From NCBI GenBank assembly GCA_030535235.1, contig JAUNCL010000011.1, positions 1 to 64,000 on the forward strand: a stretch of DNA of 64,000 bases, given 5' to 3'. The notes beneath the pieces were generated by a model. The model searched no databases, had not been told where the DNA came from, and saw nothing but the letters and a program-made list of their open reading frames with translations. Of this stretch, positions 1-8,400 are shown one piece after another. The stretch comes from Bacillota bacterium. Its GTDB lineage: Bacteria; Bacillota; Clostridia; Oscillospirales; Oscillospiraceae. Position 1 is the first letter of the stretch. The number at the start of each line of letters is the position of its first letter. Both the position numbers and the translations under genes were made by a program.

Positions 1-839
1 GCTGGGACGATCCCCGGATGCCCACCCTCTGCGGCCTGCGCCGCCGGGGCTACACCCCCAAGGCCATCCGCTCTTTCTGCGAGCGCATCGGCGTGTCCAA
101 GGTGGACTCCACCGTGGACTGGGCTTTTCTGGAGTCCTGCCTGCGGGATGATCTGAACGAGTCCGCCAAGCGGGTCATGGCCGTTCTGCATCCCGTGAAG
201 CTCACCATCACCAACTATCCCGAGGGCCAGAGCGAGGAGCTCCCCGTGGAGAACAACCCCGTGGACCCCGACGCCGGGGAGCGCATGGTCACCTTCTCCC
301 GTCACCTGTATATTGAGGCCGACGACTTCATGGAGGAGCCTGTGCCCAAGTACAAGCGCCTGACCCCCGGCGGTCTGGAATGCCGACTGAAGGGCGCTTA
401 CCTGATTCGTCCCACCGGCTGTGTGAAGGACGAGAACGGAAACGTGGTGGAAGTTCTCTGCGAGTACGATCCCGAGTCCAAGGGCGGCAACCCCGCCGAC
501 GGCCGGAAGGTCAAGGGCGCCACCATCCACTGGGTGGACGCGGAGACCGCTGTGGACGCAGAGGTCCGGCTGTACGATTCCCTCTTCTCCGACCCCGCTC
601 CGGACGGCCCCGACAAGAATTTCCTGGACTTCCTGAACCCGGAAAGCCTTCAGGTCCTGACTGGCTGCAAGGTGGAAAAGGGACTGGCGGAGACCGCTAT
701 GCCCGAGAAGGGAAAGACCGCCGAGGCCTTCCAGTTTATGCGCCAGGGCTATTTCTGCCTGGACAGCAGGGACGCCGCGCCCGGCCGCTTGGTCTTCAAC
801 CGGAGCGTTTCTCTGAAGGACAGTTTTAAGAAAAAGTGA
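1..839 (+). CDS. glnS: Glutaminyl-tRNA synthetase, C-terminal part (5' truncated by window edge)
   Basis: Charges tRNA-Gln with glutamine in the cytoplasm. The frame is already open at base 3 and reads WDDPRMPTLCGLRRRGYTP, the end of the class I catalytic core of GlnRS, followed by the helical region (FCERIGVSK) and the C-terminal beta-barrel anticodon-binding domains (VMAVLHPVKLTITNYPEG, then KVKGATIHWVD). About half of the usual 550-residue protein is visible; the HIGH and KMSKS motifs lie upstream of the window. The TGA stop is at 837-839. No strong terminator follows; the next gene has its own promoter. Confidence 0.95.
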   Translation, partial: WDDPRMPTLCGLRRRGYTPKAIRSFCERIGVSKVDSTVDWAFLESCLRDDLNESAKRVMAVLHPVKLTITNYPEGQSEELPVENNPVDPDAGERMVTFSRHLYIEADDFMEEPVPKYKRLTPGGLECRLKGAYLIRPTGCVKDENGNVVEVLCEYDPESKGGNPADGRKVKGATIHWVDAETAVDAEVRLYDSLFSDPAPDGPDKNFLDFLNPESLQVLTGCKVEKGLAETAMPEKGKTAEAFQFMRQGYFCLDSRDAAPGRLVFNRSVSLKDSFKKK

Positions 840-890
840 GGGCCTGGATATTTCGGGAAAAACAGGGAAGAAGAAAAACTTCGGATTACC

Positions 891-919
891 TTGCGAAAGA
901 GGAAGTTTTCTGCTATAAT
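891..919 (+). promoter_or_regulatory. Sigma-A promoter of the 986 membrane-protein gene
   Basis: TTGCGA and TATAAT are 17 bp apart, with an extended -10 TGC in front of TATAAT. Transcription would start near 926, leaving a leader of about 60 bases before the ATG at 986. Confidence 0.75.
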
Positions 920-985
920 AATCTGGATTCTGTATGTATATTCTCGAGGGATATGCAGTCCTGAAATAGGGAGTGTTTTCACCGT

Positions 986-1798
986 ATGAAGAAAAACGAA
1001 ACAAAGACTGGAAGAACCAAACCGGCGGATGTTCGCGCCAGAGAGCAGATGGAGGACCGCGCCTTTAACCGGATGCTCCTCTGGCTGGCTGCCACCGTTG
1101 TGGTGGAAGTGGTTATGCTCCTGGTGAACCGCTTTTACGTCCACGCCCGGGTGGAGGAGCTGAGCGCCCTTCCCACCCTGCACACGATTTTGGGGATTGC
1201 CCCCATCGCCGGGATCCTGCTGTGCGCCCTGCTCCTGTATTGGGGATCCCGTCTCTACAAGCGGGAGGACGTCCCCCAGGACGGTATGCTGCAGTTCGTT
1301 CTGGCAGCGGCCTTCCTGTGCATGGGTCTGGGCTGCTGGGTGATGCGGAACTACGGCGTGGCCGGCGCCCCCATGGTTCTGGGGCTGGTTCCCGCCCTGG
1401 GCGTGCTGATGCTGGTGTTCTACCTCTACCAGAAGGAGTTCTTCGGCTGTGCCATTGCGGGCGGCCTGGGAATTCTGGGCATGTGGCTCTTCCGCAGTGC
1501 AGCCAGCGGCAGCACCTATTACGCTTACCTGGTGGTGTCCCTGGTGATTATCGTGCTGGGCGCGGTCCTGGCCGGGTATCTGAAAAAGAAGGATGGGGTC
1601 ATGACCGTCAAGGGGAAGGAATTCGCGCTCCTTCAGTCCGGCGCGGCCTATCTGGCCTACTATCTGACGGCAGTGATCAGCGCGGTGATCCTGCTGGCCC
1701 CCCTGGCCCTGGGCGCGGCAGTGGCCTACTACGCCATCTGGGTGATGGCCGCTTGGCTGTTTATCCTGGCGGTGTACTTCACCTCCAAACTGATGTAA
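986..1798 (+). CDS. Multi-pass membrane protein of unknown function
   Basis: 270 residues. A charged N-terminal tail of about 30 residues (Lys/Arg/Glu rich) precedes roughly seven hydrophobic segments, the first around residues 31-48 and the last at the C-terminus. No catalytic or binding motif was recognised. The ATG at 986 has a GGGAG ribosome site at 969-973. It is a single-gene unit between its own promoter and a bidirectional terminator that it shares with thiN. A Firmicute-specific hypothetical membrane protein is the most that can be said. Confidence 0.75.
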   Translation: MKKNETKTGRTKPADVRAREQMEDRAFNRMLLWLAATVVVEVVMLLVNRFYVHARVEELSALPTLHTILGIAPIAGILLCALLLYWGSRLYKREDVPQDGMLQFVLAAAFLCMGLGCWVMRNYGVAGAPMVLGLVPALGVLMLVFYLYQKEFFGCAIAGGLGILGMWLFRSAASGSTYYAYLVVSLVIIVLGAVLAGYLKKKDGVMTVKGKEFALLQSGAAYLAYYLTAVISAVILLAPLALGAAVAYYAIWVMAAWLFILAVYFTSKLM

Positions 1799-1801
1799 TG
1801 C

Positions 1802-1836
1802 AAAACGCCTCGTCGGACAAGCCGGCGGGGCGTTTT
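1802..1836. terminator. Bidirectional terminator between the 986 gene and thiN
   Basis: AAAACGCCTCG and CGGGGCGTTTT pair around a short loop. The A and T flanks make it usable in both directions, which fits two convergent genes. Confidence 0.8.
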
Positions 1837-1842
1837 GACATG

Positions 1843-2463
1843 CTATGGAAGCTCCCGGCAGATGAGGAGACAGCCCTCCTCCACGGTGATTTCCACAGGC
1901 TCACCCTGAAAGTGGTTGCTGACCCCCAGAGGGAAGAAGGGGGAGAGGGGGGCCTGGGTCAGGGGATACTGTCCGCCCCGGATGGTGACCCCACGGGCCT
2001 CCGGGCCAAGGCAAAACACGGAGAAGACCCCGGAGGGCCGGGCGGGCAGGATGAGATGACTGTTCTGGATGGCGGTGAAGACACAGCCCTCCCCGTAGAG
2101 ATCTCCCCTGGCTCCCGCCTGGGCCAGATAGGCCAGGGCCTGGAGATTGGCCAAGGTGTGATCCATGCGGCCCCCTGTTCCGCCGTAGAGATGGAAGCGC
2201 CGGTGGCCCAGCTCCAGCCCCAGCTTGATGGCCAGCATGGTGTCGGTGTCGTCCTTTTCCACGGGATATTTTTTGGCCTCAAGATGGGGGGGCAGGGCGT
2301 CCAGGGAATCAAAATCGCCCAGCAGCAGGTCAGGCTCCAGACCGGCGGCAAGACAGTGGCGATACCCACCGTCGGCGGCCAGGATACGGTCGCCGGGTCC
2401 GGGGGCTTCCACCAGGCCGTAGAAGGGACCTGCGCCAAAGATAAAACATGCGGCGTCAGACAT
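1843..2463 (-). CDS. thiN: Thiamine pyrophosphokinase
   Basis: Transfers pyrophosphate from ATP to thiamine to give thiamine diphosphate, the cofactor used by the PFOR encoded further right. The 206-residue protein has the family signatures in order: ADGG near residue 30, GDFDSLD near 49, the acidic DDTDT near 71 and GGTGGRMDHTLANL near 95, then the C-terminal beta-sandwich with SNHFQG that binds thiamine. Length is normal (200-220). ATG 2463 is preceded on the minus strand by GAAAGGAG. It is monocistronic and shares the terminator at 1802-1836. No TPP riboswitch is visible upstream. Confidence 0.93.
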   Translation of the reverse strand: MSDAACFIFGAGPFYGLVEAPGPGDRILAADGGYRHCLAAGLEPDLLLGDFDSLDALPPHLEAKKYPVEKDDTDTMLAIKLGLELGHRRFHLYGGTGGRMDHTLANLQALAYLAQAGARGDLYGEGCVFTAIQNSHLILPARPSGVFSVFCLGPEARGVTIRGGQYPLTQAPLSPFFPLGVSNHFQGEPVEITVEEGCLLICRELP

Positions 2464-2525
2464 GGGAACAGACTCCTTTCAGAGGAATGGATTGGTTGTT
2501 TCTATGGTATCACGTTCCGGCCCGC

Positions 2526-2554
2526 TTGACCAGAGAGGATTTTTCTGTTACACT
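2526..2554 (+). promoter_or_regulatory. Sigma-A promoter of the HAD phosphatase gene
   Basis: TTGACC and TACACT are separated by 17 bp. Start of transcription is expected near 2561, about 30 bases before the GTG at 2591. Confidence 0.75.
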
Positions 2555-2590
2555 AAACTATCTGAAAAACGGGAAACGGAGGTTGTGACT

Positions 2591-3244
2591 GTGATTCGAG
2601 GCGCGATTTTTGACGCAGACGGCACCCTGCTGGACTCCATGGGCATGTGGGACACGGTGGGGGCGCGGTATTTGGCCTCCCTGGGCGTTACCGCCCGACC
2701 CGGTCTGCGGGCCATCCTGTTTCCCATGACCCTGGCGGAGAGCGCCGTCTATCTGAAGGAGGCCTATGGTCTGGCCCAGAGCCACCAGGAGATTGCCGAG
2801 GGTATCAACCGAACCATCCGTGATTTTTACCGGAATGAGGTTCGGGAAAAGCCCGGCGCCAGGGAGTTTTTAGAGGCCCTCCGGGCCCGGGGGGTGGGGA
2901 TCACCCTGGCCACCAACACGGACCGCTCCGTGATCGTGGAGGGATTGGTGACCGCCGGTCTGCTGCCCCTGCTGGACGAGATCTACACCTGCGGAGAGCT
3001 GGGGGTGGGGAAGGACCGGCCGGATATCTTCCACCGGGCCAGAGACCGGATGGGCACCCGGACGGAGGAGACCTGGGTTTTTGAAGACGCAGTTCACTGC
3101 GCTAGGACAGCCTTCCAGGCGGGCTATCCGGTGGTTGGCGTGGCCGATCCTTTCAGCGACCAGGAGGAGCTGAAGAAGTTTTGCCATATCTACCTGCCCG
3201 ACCTGACGGACTTTGACGGATTCTATCAAAAGGCAATGAAATAA
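2591..3244 (+). CDS. HAD-superfamily hydrolase, subfamily IA (phosphatase / beta-phosphoglucomutase-like)
   Basis: Predicted cytoplasmic phosphomonoesterase; substrate unknown. All four HAD motifs are visible: nucleophile FDADGTLLDS at the N-terminus, ATNTDRS (motif II Thr), GVGKDRPDIF (motif III Lys) and VFEDAVHCARTA (motif IV acid). The helical cap lies between motifs I and II. An upstream-extended frame exists, but the GGAGG at 2578-2582 sits 8 bases before GTG 2591 and the promoter at 2526-2554 rules out the longer start. This gives 217 residues, normal for the family. It ends in a strong terminator shared with the convergent SLH-GH25 gene. Confidence 0.85.
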   Translation: MIRGAIFDADGTLLDSMGMWDTVGARYLASLGVTARPGLRAILFPMTLAESAVYLKEAYGLAQSHQEIAEGINRTIRDFYRNEVREKPGAREFLEALRARGVGITLATNTDRSVIVEGLVTAGLLPLLDEIYTCGELGVGKDRPDIFHRARDRMGTRTEETWVFEDAVHCARTAFQAGYPVVGVADPFSDQEELKKFCHIYLPDLTDFDGFYQKAMK

Positions 3245-3287
3245 AAGCATCCCGCTTGCGCTGTACATCAGGCAAGCGGGATGCTTT
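3244..3287. terminator. Bidirectional terminator, 15-bp perfect stem
   Basis: AAAGCATCCCGCTTG pairs perfectly with CAAGCGGGATGCTTT and is flanked by A/T runs on both sides. It serves the HAD gene and the convergent lysozyme gene. Confidence 0.9.
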
Positions 3288-3288
3288 C

Positions 3289-4677
3289 TTACTTTTTGGG
3301 AATGAACTGGATGTTCAGGTCGGCCTTGCCGTCGATCCCGGGGACGTTACCGGAGTCGCCGTACTGCCAGATGTCGAAGTGGTAGTAGAAGGAGGGCCGG
3401 GAATTGTACTGAGCCAGCCAGAAGGGATAGTTGACCAGCTGATTCAGGTCGAAGTGGAGGTAGAAGTAGGTCAGGTTGGAATAGATCATGGACTGATATC
3501 CTGCGTCTTCCACTTCCTCGCAGAAGGCCACGGCACACTGGGTCAGGATCTTGTCGTCCAGGCCTTCCGTGCGGGCCTCAAAGCTGCTGTCGTAGGGCTC
3601 CCAGTCGAAGACGATGGGATAGGTGATTGGATAGCCCTTCAGGGCGTTCAGACAGAAGCGGGCTTCTTCAGCCCCCTCCTCGGGGGTGATGGCCTGGGAG
3701 AAGAAGTAGACGCCCACCTCAATGTCGTTGGCCAGAGCGCCCTTCAGGTTCTGGTAGAAATAAGTGTCCAGGACCATCCGGCCGGTGCCGTAGCCCCGAT
3801 AGCCCAGGCGGAGCATGGCGAAGTCCACCCCGGCCCCTTTGACAGCGGCCCAGTCGATGTCCCCCTGATACCGGGAGACGTCGATGCCGATCCTGCAGCT
3901 GTACTCATCGCTGTCGTAGGTGAGGAAGCCGTTCTCATTCACCTGGAAGAGGGCGTTATCATAGGTGTTCTTGGGGATATCCTCTACGATATATACCTTC
4001 TTGCCCTGGAAGTAGAAGTAGTCGCCCTCGGGCTCCGGGGGCGTCTCAGGCTGGGTGGGGATGGATGGCGTTTCGGGCTCTTCCGGTTCCTTCGTCATGC
4101 TCTCTACCAGCTGATAGGTCCGCAGGATGACTGCGCTGATCTCCGCCCGGGTGATGCTGCTGCCGGGCTTGAATACCAATTTGTTGCCCTCAGGCGCGCC
4201 GTTGAAGATGCCGTGGTCGTAGAGGATCAGGGCGGCGGACTCGGTGGTGTCCGAGAAGGGCTTTTCGCTGCCGGTGCGCTTCAGATCCAGGACCCGCACG
4301 ATGATTTGCGCGATCTGCAGGCGGTTGATGGTCTGGTCCAGGGTCAGGGTCATGCCCGAGGGCAGGAAGCCCTTCTGGGCAGCCAGACGGTAATAGCCGC
4401 TGGCCCAGTGGGTGGTGGTGGGGGCCTGCTCCTCATAGCCGGCGGCCAGGAGGATCATCTTCAGGGCCTGGCCCAGGGTCACCGTCCCTTCGGGGGAGAA
4501 GGTGGTGGCGCTGGTGCCGTTGATGACGCCGGACTCATACAGGCTCTTCACGCTGGCGTAGTACCAGTCCGTGGATTTCACATCGGTGAAGGCCATGGTT
4601 TTCGCGGCGGCGGTGGGGACGGCCAGAGAAAAAACCAGCGTACACAGAAGGAGAAGGGAAAGGAGTTTCTGTTTCAT
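3289..4677 (-). CDS. Surface-anchored GH25 lysozyme with SLH domains
   Basis: Predicted secreted muramidase held at the cell wall by S-layer homology domains. The start used is ATG 4677 (MKQKLLSLLLLCTLVFSLAV), which gives a Sec signal peptide ending near AAAKT and has GAGGTA upstream. Two or three SLH repeats follow (FTDVKSTDWYYASV; SSITRAEISAVILR), then a Pro/Glu linker (EEPETPSIPTQPETPPEP) and a C-terminal GH25 domain with DVSRYQGDIDW and FDWEPYD, the aspartate and DxE pair expected for catalysis. It is the last gene of a three-gene minus-strand operon with a permease and a membrane protein. Confidence 0.9.
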   Translation of the reverse strand: MKQKLLSLLLLCTLVFSLAVPTAAAKTMAFTDVKSTDWYYASVKSLYESGVINGTSATTFSPEGTVTLGQALKMILLAAGYEEQAPTTTHWASGYYRLAAQKGFLPSGMTLTLDQTINRLQIAQIIVRVLDLKRTGSEKPFSDTTESAALILYDHGIFNGAPEGNKLVFKPGSSITRAEISAVILRTYQLVESMTKEPEEPETPSIPTQPETPPEPEGDYFYFQGKKVYIVEDIPKNTYDNALFQVNENGFLTYDSDEYSCRIGIDVSRYQGDIDWAAVKGAGVDFAMLRLGYRGYGTGRMVLDTYFYQNLKGALANDIEVGVYFFSQAITPEEGAEEARFCLNALKGYPITYPIVFDWEPYDSSFEARTEGLDDKILTQCAVAFCEEVEDAGYQSMIYSNLTYFYLHFDLNQLVNYPFWLAQYNSRPSFYYHFDIWQYGDSGNVPGIDGKADLNIQFIPKK

Positions 4678-4703
4678 GGGAATACCTCGTAGAATTGCTA
4701 AAA

Positions 4704-5249
4704 TCAAAAATGGCGGGGGAATAGCTTGGGCCGCAGCCGGTAGACATACAGGTCGGTCATGCGGGCCAGCAGCAGGTCGTACAGCAGAAAGGCGACGTTG
4801 CCCAGCAGGAGCATGGCGGCCAGGAGAAGCCCGGTCCAGCCGGCAGCCTCAGCCTGGAGGTCGGGCATGACCAGGACGAAGAGGAGCAGAGCGTACATCA
4901 GGAGGATGGTCAGGTTGAAGATCACCAGCTTGACCAAGACCCGGACCGGTCGTTTCCGAATATGCTGGAGCTTGGGCCGCAGGATGGGATACCACCCCAA
5001 CAGGAACAGGAAGAGAAAGGCGGCCTCTTTGTCCGGGGCCATGAACAGGCTGAGGAGAGAGACGGCCAGATAGAGCAGCCAGCCCGGTTTGGGGCCCAGC
5101 TCCCAGATCACCGGAATGGACATTGCCCCGGCCAGGGTGGGGCAGGCGTAGGTGGCCAGGGGGAGCATGGTGCCCAGGAGCATGACGGCCAGCATCAAGG
5201 CGCCCAGGACGCCGCAGAGGGCCACGCGGCCGCTGATTTTGTTGGGCAT
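4704..5249 (-). CDS. Multi-pass membrane protein, possibly ECF-transporter S-component-like
   Basis: 181 residues with about five hydrophobic segments. The N-terminal stretch (VALCGVLGALMLAVMLLG, then ATYACPTLAGAMSIPVIWE) resembles the small substrate-binding S components of energy-coupling transporters, but no substrate motif is visible and no ECF ATPases are nearby, so this is a weak inference. It is the middle gene of the minus-strand operon, 26 bp before the lysozyme start and 28 bp after the permease stop. The minus-strand ribosome site is AAGGAGGTGACC. Confidence 0.65.
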   Translation of the reverse strand: MPNKISGRVALCGVLGALMLAVMLLGTMLPLATYACPTLAGAMSIPVIWELGPKPGWLLYLAVSLLSLFMAPDKEAAFLFLFLLGWYPILRPKLQHIRKRPVRVLVKLVIFNLTILLMYALLLFVLVMPDLQAEAAGWTGLLLAAMLLLGNVAFLLYDLLLARMTDLYVYRLRPKLFPRHF

Positions 5250-5277
5250 GAGAGGGGGTCACCTCCTTGGGGGCGGA

Positions 5278-6633
5278 TCATGGATTGGGGTCGTTCCGGT
5301 CATCCTCCGGTTCCTCCGGCGGGGCGGTGCGCCCGCCGATCTGTTTCTTGGGGAGGGGGTTGGCCAGCCAGTCCTTGAGCTTGGCCAGGTAGCTGTCCTC
5401 CCCCTGGATGAGGGGATAGAACTGGATGAGGGGTGGCTCTGTGGTGTGAAGGGTGCCGTCCTCGTTGCGGCCCATGGCGTGGACATAGGCATCGGTGTCC
5501 TCCGGGAGGTCCTTCTTCCGCAGTCGAGCGTTGATGAACTCCCGCAGGAGATAGTAGAAGGAGGCGAAGAGGGGCACGCCCAGGAGCATCCCCCAAAAGC
5601 CCATCAGGTGGTTGAAGAGAAGCAGGGAGAACAGGACCCAGAAGGCGGACAGCCCTGTGGAGTCGCCTAAAACCTTGGGGCCGATGATGTTGCCGTCCAC
5701 CTGCTGGAGGATGATGATGAAGATGAGGAAGACCAGGCACTTACCCGGGTCGGTGAGCAGCAGAAGAAGGGCGCTGGGGATGGCGCCGAAGAAGGGGCCG
5801 AAGACGGGGATGATGTTGGTGATGCCCACGATGACACTGATGAGCATGGGGTAGGGGATGTTGAGGATGGGGAGAACGATGCCGCAGAGGATACCGATGA
5901 TGAGGGAGTCCAGCAGCTTGCCGGAGACGAAGCCGCTGAAAATCTTGTTGATGACCCGCAGGTGCCTGAGGATGGTGTCGCAGGTACTCTGCTTGCGGCA
6001 AAGGGCGAAGAGGAGCTTTTTCCCCTGACCCACGAACCGATCCCGGCTCATAAGGACATAGACCATGACGATGATGCCGATGACGAAGTTCAGCAGGCTC
6101 TTGGCCACATCCACCACCCGGCTCAAGAGGCTCATCAGGTTGGACAGGAGATCTCCGCCTACCCAGGTGTTGAAGGTATTGGTGATCTTGGTGGCGATGT
6201 CGTTGAGGAACTCTGTGGACTGCCCATGGGACTGCAGGAAGCCTGTGAGCTGATTGAAGGCGTTGCGGATCATCCAGGGCAGATCCTGGACCAGGATGGG
6301 CAGGTTTTCCACGAGTTGGGGGATGACGAAGTAGATGAAGAGAAAAATCAGCAGCAGCAGGATGAAGGTGGAGAAGGCAGTGGAGATTCCTCGGGCGGCC
6401 CGTTTCTTCACTTTATGGTAGAGCAGGAAGTGCTCGGTGAAACGGGTGAGGGGATAGAGCAGGTAGGCCATGACAAAGCCCAGCACGATGGAGCGCAGGG
6501 CGGCCAGGGCGTCCCGGAAGCCGGAAATGACCACATCCAGGTTCATTAGGAGCAGACACACCAGGCCGACGGAGACGATGACCAGAAGGATAATGCCGAT
6601 GGCTGTGAGGATTTTTTTGATGGAGAATCGCAA
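5278..6633 (-). CDS. AI-2E family (PerM/YtvI-type) transporter
   Basis: Integral membrane permease of the AI-2E superfamily; substrate unknown (some members act as Na+/H+ antiporters). About eight membrane segments with the family arrangement: two N-terminal helices, a long soluble loop (residues ~120-190), then the conserved C-terminal block with GITNIIPVFGPFFGAIPS, IILQQVDGNIIGPKVLG and SAFWVLFSLLL. The tail is charged and Pro-rich. The start is TTG 6633, because AAAGGAGGG, which lies 7 bases upstream, would otherwise be inside the coding region. It is the first gene of a three-gene minus-strand operon with a near-consensus promoter at 6725-6753. Confidence 0.9.
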   Translation of the reverse strand: MRFSIKKILTAIGIILLVIVSVGLVCLLLMNLDVVISGFRDALAALRSIVLGFVMAYLLYPLTRFTEHFLLYHKVKKRAARGISTAFSTFILLLLIFLFIYFVIPQLVENLPILVQDLPWMIRNAFNQLTGFLQSHGQSTEFLNDIATKITNTFNTWVGGDLLSNLMSLLSRVVDVAKSLLNFVIGIIVMVYVLMSRDRFVGQGKKLLFALCRKQSTCDTILRHLRVINKIFSGFVSGKLLDSLIIGILCGIVLPILNIPYPMLISVIVGITNIIPVFGPFFGAIPSALLLLLTDPGKCLVFLIFIIILQQVDGNIIGPKVLGDSTGLSAFWVLFSLLLFNHLMGFWGMLLGVPLFASFYYLLREFINARLRKKDLPEDTDAYVHAMGRNEDGTLHTTEPPLIQFYPLIQGEDSYLAKLKDWLANPLPKKQIGGRTAPPEEPEDDRNDPNP

Positions 6634-6724
6634 GGTCCGCCCTCCTTTCAAGGGTAGGCGCTGTCGGGGAGACCGGCAGGGCAGGAAGGGATGGAAGGAC
6701 AGGAAAAACCTGTCGTATTCCTAT

Positions 6725-6753
6725 AGTATAACAAAGGAGACAGGCGCTTGCAA
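6725..6753 (-). promoter_or_regulatory. Promoter of the AI-2E permease operon
   Basis: Read on the minus strand: TTGCAA, 17 bp, TATACT. It lies about 90 bp upstream of the TTG start at 6633. Confidence 0.8.
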
Positions 6754-6822
6754 GAGACAGGAAGAACATGGAAAAAATTTACGGGGAAAGGGGGCTCCGG
6801 GCGAGAAAGGAAAAAGAAATGG

Positions 6823-6851
6823 TTGCTGGGTAAAGATACTTATGATATAAT
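6823..6851 (+). promoter_or_regulatory. Promoter of the nfeD-SPFH operon
   Basis: TTGCTG, 17 bp, TATAAT. Diverges from the AI-2E operon promoter about 70 bp away. Confidence 0.8.
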
Positions 6852-6918
6852 GTAAAAGAACATAAGAGAACGAGGTAAATGAAGATTCCAAACACAAAAC
6901 GGAAGGAGGGAGGGGCGT

Positions 6919-7350
6919 GTGAACTACTCTATGATTTGGCTGATGCTTCTGATCGCCTTTGCGGGGATCGAGGGCATCACAGCGGGCCTGGTTTCGATCT
7001 GGTTCTGCGCGGGCAGTCTGGTTGCGCTGTTTGCCGCCTGGATGGGAGGCAGTCTGGCGGTGCAGATCGGTCTGTTTGCCATTGTCTCGGTGATCGCCAT
7101 GGCGGTCATCCGGCCCATGGCCCGGCGGTGGATCGAACCCAAGGCGGAGAAAACCAATGCCGACCGGATTTTAGAGGCGGAGGCCCTGGTCACGGAGACC
7201 ATAGACAACGTGCAGGCCTCCGGTCAGATCAAGGTCGGCGGGGCGGTCTGGACCGCTCGTTCGGCCAGCGGCAACGTGATCCCCGAGGGGACGCTGGTCC
7301 AGGTGAAACGGATAGAAGGTGTGAAAGCCATTGTGGCCGAGCGGCAGTGA
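6919..7350 (+). CDS. NfeD family membrane protein
   Basis: Short NfeD protein (143 residues): three N-terminal membrane helices (residues ~5-70) followed by a soluble OB-fold domain (ALVTETIDNVQASGQIKVGG ... TLVQVKRIEG). NfeD proteins partner with SPFH/stomatin proteins in membrane microdomains, and the next gene is exactly such a protein, 30 bp downstream. The start is GTG 6919 with GGAAGGAGGG at 6901-6910. The exact cellular role is unknown. Confidence 0.9.
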   Translation: MNYSMIWLMLLIAFAGIEGITAGLVSIWFCAGSLVALFAAWMGGSLAVQIGLFAIVSVIAMAVIRPMARRWIEPKAEKTNADRILEAEALVTETIDNVQASGQIKVGGAVWTARSASGNVIPEGTLVQVKRIEGVKAIVAERQ

Positions 7351-7380
7351 GCCCGCCGGAGAAAGGAAAAGGTAAGGACT

Positions 7381-8328
7381 ATGGCAGCCATTTTATCGCG
7401 AATTGTTGTTGTTCTGTTTATCATCGTTGTGCTTGTGGTGCTGGCCACCTCCATTCGGGTGGTGCAGCAGTCCAAGGCCTATGTCATTGAGCGCCTGGGC
7501 GCCTTCCAGGATGTGTGGGGGGTGGGTCTCCACTTCAAGATCCCCTTCCTGGATCGGGTGCGGAAGGTGGTCTCCCTGAAGGAGCAGGTGGCGGATTTCC
7601 CGCCCCAGCCCGTGATCACCAAGGACAACGTGACCATGCAGATCGACACCGTTCTGTACTTCCAGATTACCGACCCGAAGCTGTACGCCTACGGGGTGGA
7701 AAACCCCATGAACGCCATTGAGAACCTCACCGCCACCACCCTGCGTAATATTATCGGCGAGCTGGAGCTGGACCAGTCCCTGACCTCCCGGGACGTGATC
7801 AACGCCCGGATGCGCAGCATCCTGGACGAGGCCACCGATCCCTGGGGCATCAAGGTCAACCGGGTGGAGCTGAAGAACATCCTGCCTCCCAAGGACATCC
7901 AGAATGCTATGGAGAAGCAGATGCGGGCCGAGCGGGAACGCCGGGAATCCATCCTCCAGGCCGAGGGCCAGAAGCAGAGCCAGATCCTGGTGGCAGAGGG
8001 TGAGAAGGCATCCCGCATCCTCCGGGCAGACGCTGAGAAGCAGGCCCGGATCATGGCCGCAGAGGCTGAGGCCGAGGCCATCCGGGCGGTGAACAAGGCC
8101 ATGTCCGACGCGCTGAAGCTGCTGAACGAGGCCAGCCCCAACGACCAGGTCATCAAGCTCAAGGCTCTGGAGGCATTCCAGTCCGCCGCCAACGGCAAGG
8201 CCACCAAGATCATCATCCCCTCGGAGATCCAGGGCCTGGCCGGTCTGGCTACCGGTGTGGTGGAGACCGTCAAGAAGCCCGAAACGGGCAAAGCCCCCGT
8301 TCCCCCCGTCACGCCTCCCCAGGCATGA
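7381..8328 (+). CDS. SPFH/Band-7 membrane protein (stomatin / paraslipin, QmcA-like)
   Basis: 315 residues. One N-terminal membrane anchor (RIVVVLFIIVVLVVLATSI), the SPFH domain at residues ~30-180 (KAYVIERLGAFQ, then FPPQPVITKDNVTMQIDTVL), a long Glu/Ala/Lys-rich coiled coil at ~180-250 that drives oligomerisation, and a Pro-rich tail. Such proteins scaffold membrane domains and often modulate membrane proteases. It forms an operon with nfeD and ends in a strong terminator at 8356-8390. The ribosome site GAAAGGAAAAGG lies before ATG 7381. Confidence 0.93.
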   Translation: MAAILSRIVVVLFIIVVLVVLATSIRVVQQSKAYVIERLGAFQDVWGVGLHFKIPFLDRVRKVVSLKEQVADFPPQPVITKDNVTMQIDTVLYFQITDPKLYAYGVENPMNAIENLTATTLRNIIGELELDQSLTSRDVINARMRSILDEATDPWGIKVNRVELKNILPPKDIQNAMEKQMRAERERRESILQAEGQKQSQILVAEGEKASRILRADAEKQARIMAAEAEAEAIRAVNKAMSDALKLLNEASPNDQVIKLKALEAFQSAANGKATKIIIPSEIQGLAGLATGVVETVKKPETGKAPVPPVTPPQA

Positions 8329-8355
8329 TAATGGTGCGTGTATAATTAAGAGATC

Positions 8356-8390
8356 AACGCCCCTGTCCGAATAAGCCGGACAGGGGCGTT
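8356..8390. terminator. Bidirectional terminator between the SPFH gene and the lipid kinase gene
   Basis: AACGCCCCTGTCCG and CGGACAGGGGCGTT form a 14-bp perfect stem followed by TTTTCG. It lies between two convergent genes. Confidence 0.9.
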
Positions 8391-8400
8391 TTCGCGCAGA